DNA from: Leptobrachium leishanense
Taxonomy: Eukaryota; Chordata; Amphibia; Anura; Megophryidae
Assembly: GCA_009667805.1 (NCBI GenBank)
Contig: CM019065.1
Span: forward strand, 21,293,822-21,357,821
Reading direction: 5' to 3'
DNA: 64,000 nucleotides
Shown here piece by piece: positions 34,578-46,187 of the stretch. A model generated the notes under the pieces. It did not search any database. It was not told the origin of the DNA and was given only the letters and a program-made list of their open reading frames with translations. The translations under genes and the position numbers were made by a program. Position 1 is the stretch's first letter, and every line of letters begins with the position of its first letter.

Positions 34578-37500
34578 CTGAAAAATAAATGATGTGGGGA
34601 AAACTCAATCAGGCTTGTCATGATTTCACTGTGAATTTATGAATCTTTAATGTGACGATGTTTTGGTATTTTCATCCGTTAACAAACTCAACACAGGATT
34701 GGAACGCAGAATGTCTTCAATGTTTGCTATGTTATGTTAACCTGCCTGTTTGATTGGAGATCTCCCCTTGTGGACATGGGACACAATCGTAGCAGCAGGC
34801 AGGTTCTCCTCTTCTGGCTGCCTTCCAAAAACCAGGGGGGCAGCTTTGACTGCAGACTGAGATAGGGACCTAAAGGGGAGATGGAAATTATTTTCACACT
34901 TATTCAGTTAACAAATCCTGTTATGTTAATGCGTCTCACACATATTACCAAGGGGGCACTGCAGGCATTGGGGAAGCCAATACGGAGTTACAGTAATTAG
35001 ATCATGATATATGTATGGATGAGAAGCTGTGTCATAAAACGGCGAGTACAAGTAAAGTTTTAAGGTGATAATAACAGTATTTGGTTACTATCTAGCTGTG
35101 GAAGAAAATGTAAGGTCAGAGTTCAAAGTAACACCAAGACAATGAGCTTGAGGAATCGAGGCTGACCATTCCAGTCCTGTGTAGAGCGCTAGGTGGCCGT
35201 TTCGACAAGACTGAGTTGCAGGAAGCATGAAGACTTCGAGTTAGAAGCAAGTCTAACTTCTAAAAGTAGTTTTTTTGAGTGCGTTCTCATTTCTGACAAT
35301 AACGGCTCAAAGTTACGATGAATGCATTAGTGATTTCATTGACAAGTGACCGACCAATCAAGAAGCAGAGATATGGGGACTCTTTGAGATAGTAATGCAC
35401 TATTTGTCATTTATTTTTAGTGAAACAGTATGAATAATGAGTACAAAGATATATAATTGTTGGTTTTAATTGAAAAATATTTCTCTAACAGCAGGAATAG
35501 TGACTTACAGAATTTATTTTGCAATCTTTTAATTAAAAACTATAATGGTAGCATGTATCACAGAGCACAACAACAGATCCTTATGTAAAATGGTTTCTTA
35601 AAGCTAGAGCGTCTACCCATACACCAAGTTTTTTTTTTAAATGGGGAACATCACCAATTTTATGTGTAATGTTACTGTGAAACACGACATCATCATAAAT
35701 ATTCTAAATTTGGTTTGAAAGTAGAATGCTGCTTTTCTGGCTGTACCTGTGTTTCTCCAGAATTCCACAGGATGGAACTTGAGTTCATGGTGAAGATGTT
35801 ACCAGGTGGAGCTGTCGTGTCATAGCTGCCCACCTTGACAAATCTCATATTGCCACTAGGACTAAACTGTCGATTCACAATGTCATAGACAGCTGGTGGG
35901 TCTCCATTTTTATCAAAGTAGACTTCCTTCCCGCTGTTTAGTCTGAACCTCACTTTTTTAATATAGTACAGCAGCTGTAAAACAGGAAATACAAAGCGTG
36001 AATAAATCCTATGACCATACAGAGCAAATTTTGGCTGATTTATGCTATTTTTAAAAAAAACTTAAACAAAATGACAATGTGACAGATCTCAATAACTCGA
36101 CAGGTTCACATATGTGAATGCCGCTTCATTGCAGGACCCCTTTGTTCTCCCCAGGGAGACTCTCATACCATTTTCCATTCCTCAGAAGAAGCTTAAGTAC
36201 TGTGACACGTAGAGAGCCTGCTAGCATCCCCCAGAAATAAGACAAGGCTGTCAGGGTCAGAATTGAACTCTTAATTGGGAAAAGGCACATGTATTTATAC
36301 AGTCAAACATGGGCTATTTGTAGACACAAACACGTCCCCTATAAAATGTTGGGAGACATAATTAGACTAAAACAAATAATGAGATAAACATTTGCTCAAA
36401 ATTCCTAGGCAGACAGGACAATACAATTGTGATTGTGATTGTGATTGTGAAACAGATAATGAGGCAGTGTTTGCCTGACAAAGCAGATCTACCAAAGTCT
36501 CAAATATACAGTAGATATTAACACATTCCTGAGACAAGTTATACTGATAGGCTGATCCTATCCTATCAACAGATAACAAGATACGCATGTACCATACAAT
36601 AGACAGACAATAACATTATTTTTGCATAACACAGATTATACAAACATTCTGCACACAAGGGAGGGTAAGAAAATGATATACAACATCAGGCCCGCACCCT
36701 ACAAATATATCTCCAGGTCCATTCACCCCAAGTCCAAACCAACACACGTCGCAGACAAAATTCTCTAAACTCATTGGGTCCTATTCGAACCATGTTGTCA
36801 GGCTAATGACTTGAACAGTAACTCCAGACCTTGTGACTGCCTGCTATAAGTTAATGGCTACTTTATATGATTTGCATACTTTGTATAACAATCATTCATT
36901 TGCAGCTAGACTGAGAAGAAACAGCTATTCCCACATTGCTCATTCTTCTTTACCAACACAGAACAAAAAAATATGTTTTTTTTTCTCAGTTTTGGATAAA
37001 ATTGCATATTTTCTTAGAAGAAGATAGCAGGCTCTCCATTTATTATTTTAATTTCTTTTTTTTAAAAAAAGAGTAACTCACGGAATATATAAACACAAAG
37101 GTTTAGATGATAAATAACAGTAAAATAATTTTTACACGTTGTACATGATTGCAATCCAAATGGACATTTATAATTCTTGAATTGTTTTTGTTACAGCATT
37201 CTGATGTGACATGACATATACACATAATATTGGTATATTTTGAATCTGTTGAGTCCTTTGAAATAAAAGGATATATATTTTTTCAGGGTCCTATTATAAA
37301 ACATCACTCCAAATCATGTTTAAACATGATGCAGCAAAGTTTACAATTAAGACACCTTTTAGGGAGTGCATTTTACTATATTTTCTGTCATTTTAAATCA
37401 GTAGCACTCAAATTTGGATAGTAGAATTAGGAAGAACATTACAACTATAAGAATGGCAAATTTAGGGACGTAAGACACACATTTTCTTGAACCCAGAACA

Positions 37501-40500
37501 TACTTGAAAACAAGAGAAATCTCATTGTATCCTTCCTGGTAAAATTCTTTACAAATAAATAAATTGGAAATAAATAAATAAATTTTGTCTCGTGGTAAAA
37601 GTAAAGCTTACCTGCCATGGCTTGAATTCCTTAATATCTGCACATAATCGTTTGGAAAATGGACCTTCTCCTTTTTTACAGTTATTCATATCTCTCAAAG
37701 CGTTGGCCATGGCGAGGACTGCAGTGTAGGCACTATATGTCGGTCGTAAACGAGATACGTCGTTGTAGACATTTTGGAGACTTCCTAGATTTTCTGATCC
37801 AGTGCATTCTTTCACGTTTGTATCCATAGATCCTGTTTCATTTATATCACTTATGAACCTGCAATTGAAAGATATCTCCCAAAAAATCTTTGTCCAGGCT
37901 CTTCCCAATGCCATGGAAGGATTGATTGTGTCGAGGAATTGTTTAAGCCCAGGTATTGTTCCACTTTGGAGAGCTAGACCTATTGTACCAGACAGAAGAG
38001 CTGAAAATGTGCCCAACGAGACAGTGGTAGAAGTAGACCAACCTTCACTTGCAACAAGTATCTTTCCTGTGACATTCTGTTTTGCCATCTCGTTCAGTAT
38101 GGGTACTAGATCTACGCTGGTGCCATAAACAACCACAACCTTAGCTGTTGATGTCTTTATGGTCTTAACAATATGAGGAGCATTGCGGTCTGGGTAGCTT
38201 GTCAAAATCTTCTCATTGAACGCCACACATGCTCTGGCTTTTACGATCTCTTGTCGAAGAAGCTGTATTCCCAGTTGTCCATAGTCATTGTCCGCAGCTA
38301 CTAACCCAACCCAAGTCCAACGAAAATGTACCACTAGATGTGCGAGTCCTTTAGACTGAAACACGTCACTTGGAACAGTCCTAAGGAAGGAGGGAAACCT
38401 GATGTGGTCACTGAGGATGGCGCTGGTTGAAAAATGGCTGATCTGTTGATAAAGTAAAGCTAGGTATAAAACAATATCATTTCATATGACAGTGATTCAA
38501 CACTCAGATTCTCTTCCAGTTTATCTAAGGCCGGGGTCACACAAGTGCACTACGTGCGTCCAAAGTGACCAACTTCCAGCATCTGTTGTGGCGTTATGAT
38601 AGCTCGACCGGGAGGGCCACATGGTGTAACGTGCTTTCTGGTATTGCACATTGCAACGGGCGTGCAGTTGTTCTCCCTGTCGACCCACTACATTACCATG
38701 CTTGGGTTATGAATTAGACCTGTGCATTTATTTTCAAATGAACTAACATTCATCCGAATTCTAGACAAATCAACAGAAACATGAATCAATAAAAAACACG
38801 TCAATGAATGAAATGAAAAACGTATCACAAACAATTTCTATAATTTTCTATAGGGCTGATTCAGCCCTCCAAGTGTAGCAAATGAGTCCTGCCAAAAACA
38901 TGAGATCAGTGGGAACACAAGTCCTAAAACCTAATGATATTATCATATAAGTTTGGACAGCTTTAAATTGGCCATTGTATAAATGTCTGTATAAACCTTA
39001 CCTGAGGAACATTGTAAATTCCTAGAACAGAAGCCAAAAGAACTGAATGTGTGGAGAATGTGGATCCTATTATGGAGCTGAGAGGAACACCTGAAGAACA
39101 TCTGTAATTGGGGATGTGTCTGTCAAGCCCCGTCAAAATTTGTAAAGCTCCTTCCAGGTCATACTGAATAAATGCACACGTATCATACGCTCGAAAACCC
39201 AGGGTGATATTAGGAAGTATTTCAGCATTTTTATTTATCTCATCCAGAGCAAATCGTAGAGCTTGAAGCTGCTGGAAACTCTCGAAGTGGAACCTTATTG
39301 AAGATAAACAGTTAATCATCACAAGGTTAGTACATAGACTGACCCCAAAACCTTTATTTCAATTTCTTCGTAAATTTGAATGTAATAAATGGAAGACAAT
39401 ACACTGTTTATAGCTATTCATTGTGCTTCTCCTCTTTCTTGCACAATGGAGAGCAAGGAGCAAATTGTGATTCTGATTGGCTGCTGACACCGATTGTATT
39501 TTTTGATCTATAAGTGAAAGTTGAAAATAAGTTCAAAATGGCCGCCTCAACACTACCAGATCTTCAAGGGTAATTATAGTAAAACAAACCATATCTTGGT
39601 TTTGGGAAATAACATTGATCTGATGTGAATGGAATCTTGTATCATAGCAAACAACAGAAGTTCTTAGTTCCTGTGACACTTGCCCTGATTTCACATTTCT
39701 ATCATTTGGAGTGGAACCTTGTAGAAGATACAATTAAACATCACATGGTTAGTACTTGAACTGACCCCAAAACCTTTATTTCAATTACTTCAGGAATCTT
39801 AATATTTGAATGTAATGAATGGAAATTCCTCTTTTCATGTGATTTTACTAAATTATAAATATATTCACATCATGTAATAATTTTTGGAAATCTGTTCAGC
39901 TCAGTTAAAACAGAGAATACACTGTTTATATCTATTCGTCGTTCTTCTCCTCTTTCTTGTACAATGGAGAGCAAGGAGCAAATTGCAATTCTGATTGGCT
40001 GCTGACACCCATTGTCCCTTTTTGATCTAAAACCAAGATGTCCACCTCAACACTACCAGATCTTCAAATTACTGCAATTAGGTAATTACAGCAAAACAAA
40101 TTATAGGTTGGTTAGGGGGAAAAATAACATTGATCTGATGTGAGGGAAATCTCTTATCAACAAAGAAAACAGAAAACGCTTGGTTCCTGTGACAATTGCT
40201 CAGATTTCCCAAGTCTATGTTTACTATCTGATCATGTTGCTTCTCCTCTGTAACCCCCATGTCCCCACTGCTTTCAGGTTTTGAGGGTTAAATCAAAGCA
40301 GTCAGGATGTTTGACCTGCTCTGATTTAACCCTTCAGCCGTCACCCATGAGGTTGTATATTGGATGATGTGAAAAATATGGGCCAAACTATTAGCCTGTG
40401 CGCATGTCTATAAACCATGGGCACTATTCCATTCCTGACGCTAACATGGAGACGGTAATCAGCATAATATGCGCTTGCAGATTTTCCCCTACCATCCCCA

Positions 40501-41626
40501 TGTTGACGTCATATTCCGGGGAAAGTAATGTCTCAGCTATGTAGCAGTAACTGATTTCATCCCAGTTTAGTGTCAACTTTGCAATATCGATGCCAGACGT
40601 TAATTTACTAATCCTAGCACTAACGCTTTCATAACCGTACTGGCTGGGTGGACTAGAGGTAACATCACTGCTCTATAACTGTAGAGACCCAGGTTCGAAT
40701 CCCTGCCAGAGCACCTCTCTAGTAAGTGTCCTTGGGCAAGACACCTAACGGTACATATTCGCCACCCAGGACATACTTGAAAACAAGAGAAATCTCAATG
40801 TATCCTTCCTTGTAAAATGCTTTCTCAAAAAAAAATATGGAGATGCTACATTATCACCAACTATGGAATAGAGCCTTATATTTCCATTATTATAGTTCTA
40901 AGCCTTCATGACCTCTTGATTGTGAGCAGGCCCATCCTTGTCTCTTCTTTCTGGTTCCTATGCTTGTTTATAATTGTGTTTCACTCTCCATTGGTTATTG
41001 TAAAGCCCTGCAGAAACATTTGGCGCTATATAATTAATGATAATCTTAATACTTTAACCCCTTAAGGGCCGCTGACGTACCCTGTACATCCTGTCCACAG
41101 GTCTCCCTTAGACCCGAGGACGTACAGGGTACGTCAGTGGCGCCTAATCCCCCTCCCGCCCGATACTCACCTCCCTCGCTGGATCCCACGGCGATCTGGC
41201 AGGGAGGAAGCCTGCCCATGTGATTTACATGGGCAGGCGAGGCTGATGATGTCGCCACGCTGCGTGGTGACGTCATCAGCAGGCGTCCCCATGCAAAGCA
41301 ATGGAGGGGAGGGGATCATGTTTCGGCGCCAATTGGTGCCAAAACGGGATTCGAACCTGGAGGGGGGCTGACATCTTGGATGTCAGCCAAGCCTACAGGT
41401 CCCCCCCACCCACTGACAACCTCACCATATGTGTGAGGATGTCAGTGGGCCAGTTAACCATCTAGCTGCCATGTAGAGATAAGGGGATCCTAAGGATCCC
41501 TTTATCTCCCGATCCATGGCAGCTAGATGGTCATATTTGACATAATTTGAAAGGCCTGATTATGGCCTTTCAAATGATACCAAACATGACCGGGTTTGGT
41601 TTAAAAAAGAAAATAAAATAAATAAA

Positions 41627-41658
<32 letters not shown>

Positions 41659-44428
41659 TTTTTTTCTGGGGGGGTTTAATTAAATAGGACCTAGGCTGTC
41701 ATCTAAAAATAATTAGCACAAAATGGTCAGAATGATCGCAGTGCACATAGGTGAACTGTCTCAGCAGTGAAGGGGCTAAAAAGCAAACGCATGTAAAAAT
41801 TGGGTATTTCTAGTCTCGGGACAAAATTTTGAACCTATTTAGCTGGGGTCTTTTTGGGTGGTTGTAGATTTTGGTGATTAAATTACGAAAAAGTGTGTTT
41901 TTACCATTTTTTCCTCATATTTCATATTTTTTTTTATAGTAAATTATTCGATATGATGGAAATAATGGTATTTCTAGAAAGTCCATTTAATGGCAGGAAA
42001 AAGGGTGTAAAATATGTGTGGGTTGAATAAACGAGTAAGAGGAAAATTTGCCCTAAACACTAACAGCGCAGAAACGTAAAAACAGCAGCGGTCACTAAAA
42101 GACGGATTTGTGTAAAACCGCCTGGTCACTAAGGGGTTAAATGAATGATCCAGAAAATGAGAATTGGAGAAATTTACTAGATAGATAGACATCTTATTAT
42201 TATTTATTATTTATTAAGCGCCAGCAAATTCCACAGCGCTGTACAAGGTGCAATGGGTAACATCAGGAAGCATTATTTTACTGAGAGGGTGGTGGATACA
42301 TGGAACAGCCTTCCAGTTGAAGTGGTAGAGGCCAAAACAGTAATTGAATTTAAGCAGGCATGGGATAGGCATAAGGCTATCCTAAACAAAAGATAAATCC
42401 AGGTAAAGTATCCATGTAATTGGGCAGACTAGATGGGCCGAAAGGTTCTTATCTGCCGACATTTTTCTATGTTTCTATGTTTCTATGTTTCTAAAGACAG
42501 GACAATTCTACAATACATACATGAGGCCTGTCAGTATTCCTGTCACCAGATACAGGAGGACATGGGAGCCCTATTCTCGTAGGAGGTGGGTGAGGAGAGT
42601 ATTTACTGTTCTGTCTGTCTGTCTGCATGTTTGATTCGTATCTTCTGAGTTCAAAGCATTTGGTTGTTGGATTCTCTGCCACTGTTTTCAGTAGGCTTGT
42701 GCACCGATTTTTTTTTCGGTTCGATTCGATTTGAATTTTCAGATTTTTAAACTTTTCGATTCGGCTCGTTTCGACTGATTTCTGTTTCGATTCGGTTCGA
42801 CTCGACTCGTTTTTTCGGGTACATTTTTTTTTCGTAATTTCGACCATTTTTTCGTATTTTCGTGTCACTTAGCACGCTTTTTGTATCGACTTTTCGTATT
42901 TTCGGAAATTTTCGTTTTTCGGAATTGTAAATGGTTTCGGAATTTCGACCATTTTTCATATTTTCGTGTCACTTAGCTCGATTTTTGTATCGACTTTTCG
43001 TATTTTCAAAAATTTTCGTTTTTTCGGAACGTCTGTTCTCCTCGTTTCAAAGCAATAAATTTTGATTTGACACATTTAAAGTACATTCGAAAATTTGGAA
43101 AATATTTCGTTTCGGCTCGGAAAACTTTTCGGATCTGCCATTTTTGGATCTCAAAATTTTCGGAAAATCGGCCGCATCCGAAAACACGAATCGGGAAATT
43201 TCGTGAAAATTCTGAAATTCCGAAACCCGAAACGCACATCCCTAGTTTTCAGTGCTGAGGAGCAGTGGGTAGGAGGGTTGTGCTCAGGTTACAGAGTTAT
43301 GATGTAGGAGGAATGAGCTCAGATTACAGAACGACAATGGAAGGGATTAGAGATGTGCATTCGTTTCAGAAATATTCGGAATTTGGAACGAAATTTGATA
43401 ATTCGTATTCGGAAGTACTTCCGAATAACAAATCGATATGATACAAATTCGAACTGAACCGGTATATAACGAATTTATTTCGTTTACACTATGTCATCAT
43501 CATAAAAGAAAAATTTGAATAACTGATATCAACTATTGAATTTGAAATGAACTATCAAATTGATATCAACTATCAAATTTGAAATTAACTATCAAATCGA
43601 TATCAACTATCAAATTGATCTTAACTTACAATACAAGTAATAGTCAGCAAAGGACTTTATGAAACTAATTGATTTTGTTTCCCTCTTTAATTTGACTTAA
43701 ATACTAAATCTGTGACACAGCTTAAAATGTAACCCTAGCTTTTCTTTTAACAGCAAAATTTGATTAATTGTGGTTTTATTTAGTGATCCAAAATTCGAAT
43801 TGATATCAACTATCGAATTGATATATGAAATTCGAATTGATTTGATATTTCCTATCGATTCGAAACTAAACGAAATATGAAACTAAATTAATTACGAAAT
43901 TCCGAAAAAGAAATGATTTAAAAATGTAACGAAACAAAATGAATTTTTCAGCCATGCAAAAACCTAGAAGTGATATGGCAGGAGGAAAACAAGAACCAAC
44001 TGCAGTTATTCAACTCTAAAGATACAAATTACTATTCTGTGGCAAGTCCTTCCAAAGATGAAAAGAGAATTATGGAGCAGTTGGCAGCAACTATAGATAG
44101 AATATCTTGTTTAGGGAAATAATAAAATGTTTCAGAGAACATACAGTAACTATAGACATTCACATCATAAAATAACACATCATTTATAACATCATTATAA
44201 ATCCCCTTACGTTGTACACTTGGTTCTTGGGGGCTTCTCAGTGAAGAGGAACTTTTGATAGATGTTTCCAAAATGCAGTGGTAGCAGCACTCCTATCATT
44301 ATATCTCCAGGTTGTGTCATTCCATTGAGTTCCACGATGGGCAGCCGGCATCGCTGGTCCTCAGAGTAAAATACTGGCATGAGGAGGAACGCAATCAGGT
44401 GCCAGATTGTCTTCTGCATAAAAGACAT
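33667..44428 (-). CDS. Vomeronasal type-2 receptor V2R-B, six coding exons
   Basis: A class C GPCR expected in chemosensory neurons, probably coupled to Go as other V2Rs. The six exons (44428-44211, 39293-39002, 38442-37612, 35974-35747, 34869-34746, 34577-33667) total 2604 nt: 867 residues plus stop, normal for the family. Layout: signal peptide about 1-22, Venus-flytrap domain to about 500, cysteine-rich linker about 524-565, seven-helix domain to about 840, short tail. Phases are 2, 0, 0, 0, 1, as in other V2Rs. All splice sites are canonical except the exon 5 donor, which is GC. No stop or frameshift is visible. Introns hold a SINE, a TTAA MITE, a CR1 tail and two hAT-like MITEs. The gene is probably functional. 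Gene-specific naming is not attempted because V2Rs form large species-specific families. Confidence 0.9.
34746..34869 (-). CDS. V2R-B exon 5 (cysteine-rich linker), GC donor
   Basis: The exon is 124 nt, the usual V2R length, with acceptor TTTAG at 34870-34871. It encodes a cysteine-rich segment (VPISVCSQSCPPGF and CCYDCVPCPQGEISNQT) that links ligand domain to helices. The expected donor position reads CAG|GCAGGT, a GC instead of GT. Using the nearby GT four bases downstream would shift the frame, so GC splicing is the only in-frame reading. Confidence 0.88.
35004..35746. other. Intron 4 of V2R-B
   Basis: AT-rich intron, 34870-35746, with no element I can define. Confidence 0.5.
35747..35974 (-). 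CDS. V2R-B exon 4
   Basis: 228 nt, phase 0 at both ends, acceptor TTTTACAG and donor GTACAG. Encodes the end of the ligand-binding domain with VYFDKNGDPPAVYDIVN and ILWNSGETQ, which are typical of V2R exon 4. The initial residues are LLYYIKKVRF. Confidence 0.93.
36070..36740 (-). repeat. Dispersed repeat shared with 56075-57310
   Basis: About 650 bp that matches the outer parts of 56075-57310: GACAGATCTCAAT, GACACGTAGAGAGCCTGC, AGGCACA-GTATTTATACAGTCAA and the TCCAGGTCCATTCACCCCA end. Family unknown; lies in V2R-B intron 3. Orientation is arbitrary. Confidence 0.75.
36741..37485. other. Intron 3 of V2R-B, unassigned
   Basis: AT-rich DNA. The stretch at 37110-37450 is vaguely similar to the AT-rich right half of TTAA MITEs (for example ACATGATGCAGCAAA). 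No gene seen. Confidence 0.4.
37486..37585 (+). repeat. SINE tail inserted beside V2R-B exon 3
   Basis: CAGAACATACTTGAAAACAA, GTATCCTTCCTGGTAAAATT and an AAATAAATAAAT tail. The V2R-A intron lacks it: there, GAGACACATTTTGGTTTAG runs straight on. It begins within about 30 bp of the exon 3 donor. Confidence 0.7.
37612..38442 (-). CDS. V2R-B exon 3 (ligand-binding domain)
   Basis: 831 nt, phase 0, acceptor CAACAG and donor GTAAGC, encoding 277 residues of the Venus-flytrap domain. It begins ISHFSTSAILSDHIRFPSFL and ends in KPWQ. The frame is open from 38442; a start at an internal GTG (38364) is not used. It is closely similar to V2R-A exon 3, with substitutions concentrated around 100-200 of the exon. 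Confidence 0.94.
39002..39293 (-). CDS. V2R-B exon 2 (ligand-binding domain)
   Basis: 292 nt, enters in phase 2 and leaves in phase 0, acceptor AATAAG and donor GTAAGG. It encodes FHFESFQQLQALRFALDEIN, the LGFRAYDTC block and the YRCSSGVPLSSIIGSTFS segment, which carries the conserved Ser-Ser/Ile-Gly loop of class C ligand domains. It is the intact counterpart of the exon broken in V2R-A. Confidence 0.93.
39480..40090. repeat. Local duplication in V2R-B intron 1
   Basis: The segment TTGTACAATGGAGAGCAAGG, then GATTCTGATTGGCTGCTGAC and CACTACCAGATCTTCAA, occurs at 39430-39570 and again at 39955-40080. V2R-A has the first copy only (16340-16475). Confidence 0.75.
40640..40835 (+). repeat. tRNA-derived SINE, nearly complete
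   Basis: The tRNA-like head has an A-box-like TGGCTGGGTGGACTAGAGG and the B box GGTTCGAATCC. Body GTGTCCTTGGGCAAGACACC and tail TATCCTTCCTTGTAAAATGC end in an A-run. This is the best copy in the window. It is not a functional tRNA gene. Confidence 0.85.
40905..41045 (+). repeat. LINE/SINE-type 3' tail
   Basis: GATTGTGAGCAGGCCCATCC, then GTAAAGCCCTGCAGAAACAT, then TGGCGCTATATAATTAATGA. This tail type recurs at 32.9 and 49.7 kb. Confidence 0.65.
41058..42136. mobile_element. TTAA-type (piggyBac-like) MITE, complete
   Basis: TTAA at 41054-41057 and 42137-42140. The ends are CCCCTTAAGGGCC and CACTAAGGGG. Inside are an inverted pair around GACGTACCCTGTACAT and GACGTACAGGGTACGTC (41078-41135), the TGACATCTTGGATGTCA palindrome at 41371-41387 and an A/T homopolymer run at 41633-41664. 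No coding capacity. Lies in V2R-B intron 1. Confidence 0.88.
42191..42490 (+). repeat. CR1 3' end fragment with LINE-tail fragment
   Basis: 42191-42255 is an antisense copy of the ATAATAATAA tail repeat. 42256-42490 is the 3' end of the CR1 at 7.7-7.85 kb, here on the plus strand, from GAAGCATTATTTTACTGAGA to TTTCTATGTTTCTATGTTTC. It encodes the last CR1 residues before the tail. Confidence 0.85.
42692..43244. mobile_element. hAT-like MITE with TTCGG-rich interior
   Basis: TAGGCTTGTGCACCGA and GCACATCCCTA ends; GTTTTCAG duplicated at 42684-42691 and 43245-43252. Near-identical to 33021-33570, same orientation. Confidence 0.9.
43348..43966. mobile_element. hAT-like MITE, AT-rich interior
   Basis: Left end TAGAGATGTGCATTCG; right end GCAAAAACCTA is eroded. 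GAAGGGAT at 43340-43347 recurs with one mismatch as GAAGTGAT at 43967-43974. The interior repeats ATCAACTATCAAATTGATAT-like words. Confidence 0.75.
44211..44428 (-). CDS. V2R-B exon 1 (signal peptide)
   Basis: ATG at 44428 to donor GTAAGG after 44211; 218 nt, leaves phase 2. Encodes a signal peptide (TIWHLIAFLLMPVFYS) and the first mature residues up to KCTT. No upstream in-frame ATG competes in the stretch I read. Confidence 0.92.
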
Positions 44429-44621
44429 GATGAAATCTGTGAAAATAACACGGCATTAATTAGATCATCTGGTGTCATGAAGGGACTTTTTTGTCACAAT
44501 CACTATATTAAGTTTTGTTATAGTCCTTTATAGTCCAACAAAAATTCAGCCTAGTCAACTCAACAGATTCAAGCATGTGATTATCAAAATAACAAGGAGA
44601 TTGAGGTAAATGAAGGCTTAC

Positions 44622-44690
44622 CTAGGGATGGAATCTAAGCCTTCTGAAAGTCTCTGGGATCTTCATCAATAAATGTTTCACTTTTTCTTT
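44622..44690 (-). other. Possible 5' untranslated exon of V2R-B
   Basis: The minus strand has TTCCATCCCTAG|GTAAGCC, conserved with V2R-A (18098). An exon ending here would be non-coding and about 190 bp upstream of exon 1. Its start is unknown. Confidence 0.35.
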
Positions 44691-45366
44691 ATGTTGGACT
44701 TCTGTATTATAAAATGTTGGTGATTTCACTAGTTTACTGTGGATCTAAGCTGCTGAATCTTCTCCGAATGTACCGAAAAGCCGGGTATGATCGAATCTCT
44801 GTTACACAGGTTCAAAATTCACTTTCACATCAAATATAAAGGTGTATTAAAATTTGAACATTTCCCATAACATGGAAAAGTACAGGTGGGGGATCACAAA
44901 ATCTAAAGATGTTATAAGTCGTAGAAACACCGATCAGCACTTTCCTTCAACATCTGGAGCCAACTGCAGGTCTTCTAAACCTCAAGAAAAACCTCTTCTA
45001 TATCTTGACCCTAGAGCAAGTCTTTCTCAACATTTACAAAAAAATCATCAGCTTCTTGTCCCAACAGTAATTCAGTCGTGACCTTGAGTAAGACCTGTAT
45101 GTTGGTCGGAACTTTGAAACAGATATGTTGGACCAGTTTTTCTTTGCCTTGATACATTTGGGATTTGGCAGTTCCTATAATTAATTAAAAAGTTGAATTA
45201 AAGTTTGAAATATCCCATAATACAGAAAAGCACAAAGAAATAAAACACAATCTGATGATGTTATAAGGCAAATAAACACCAATCGGCTCTCTCCTTCTAC
45301 AACGTCACCAATTGACAGGTCATTCTCAACCTTGAAAAAAACGTCATCATCCTGACCAATGATACA
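44691..45366. other. Upstream region of V2R-B
   Basis: Related in blocks to 18290-18780 upstream of V2R-A (for example GATACATTTGGGAT, CAACATCTGG and TGTATGTTGGTCG). A promoter is expected here, but I cannot point to a convincing TATA box or factor site. Confidence 0.4.
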
Positions 45367-46187
45367 CAGGGTTATTCAAAGAGATCCGAATTGTGGCCGA
45401 AAGGTAACCGAACAGTGAAATTCAGCATTCGGTTACCTTTCCTGGCCATTCGGCTATTCTGAGAGCAGGCAGTTCGCTAAATGTTGGTGAATTGCCTGCA
45501 CATACGGTGCCTGTTCGTTGCCTGTTCAAAAGCAGTGAATCCCCATAGAGAAGCAATGCTTTGTCTATTCAGAGAACACAAACCAGCAGTGAAAAGTTGC
45601 CGAATTGCCCTGCTGTTCGGTGGTTTCATTCGACAGGTTTATTCAGGCAAATCCCATAGGCTTCAATGTTAAAAATATTCCCGTTTTAATTCAATATCTA
45701 ATAAACCGTTTATTATTTTATTCTGCAGTAAAAAGTCTCTTTATTTGTAGATTTTTTAGGATCTTTTAGGCATTTTTCGAGAATTTTTTTTCCTTTTTTT
45801 TTATTGTTTTTTCTCTTTTCTGTAACAGCCCTTTTTATTATCATTCATTGGATCTTATATGTAAATTTCAGACATTTTCGTTCAGTAGTTTCTTTGCAAA
45901 CTGCGTTTCACTTTTCAAACATTCAAGCGTACTGGGTTTTTTTCACTGCATTCGTCTGCGGTGTCAGGTTTTTCCGGCGGCTGCTCTCTGCGCTATTATC
46001 GGCGGCTGCTTGGGTTTCTCCAGCGTGTTCGGCAGGGTTAATCCAAATGTTTTTGCGGGTTTCGGTGTGCGTTCTCTGGGTTTTGCGGTGAGTGACGACG
46101 GCCCTGTGGTGCTTGCTGAAATGGGATTGCCGAATCGCACCGAATTGAAAAGAACGAAAAGTCACCGATTTTCTTTGAATAACCCTG
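45367..46187. mobile_element. MITE with CAGGGTTATTC ends
   Basis: CAGGGTTATTCAAAGAGA at the left and TTCTTTGAATAACCCTG at the right. The interior has CGGCTATTCTGAGAGCAGG and CAATATCTAATAAACCGTTT blocks. No transposase; target duplication not clear. The open frames on both strands are unsupported. Confidence 0.85.

Noticed and set aside
40640..40720. Possible tRNA gene with a B box
   Set aside because: No cloverleaf with proper acceptor and anticodon stems; it continues into a SINE body and tail found in several copies.
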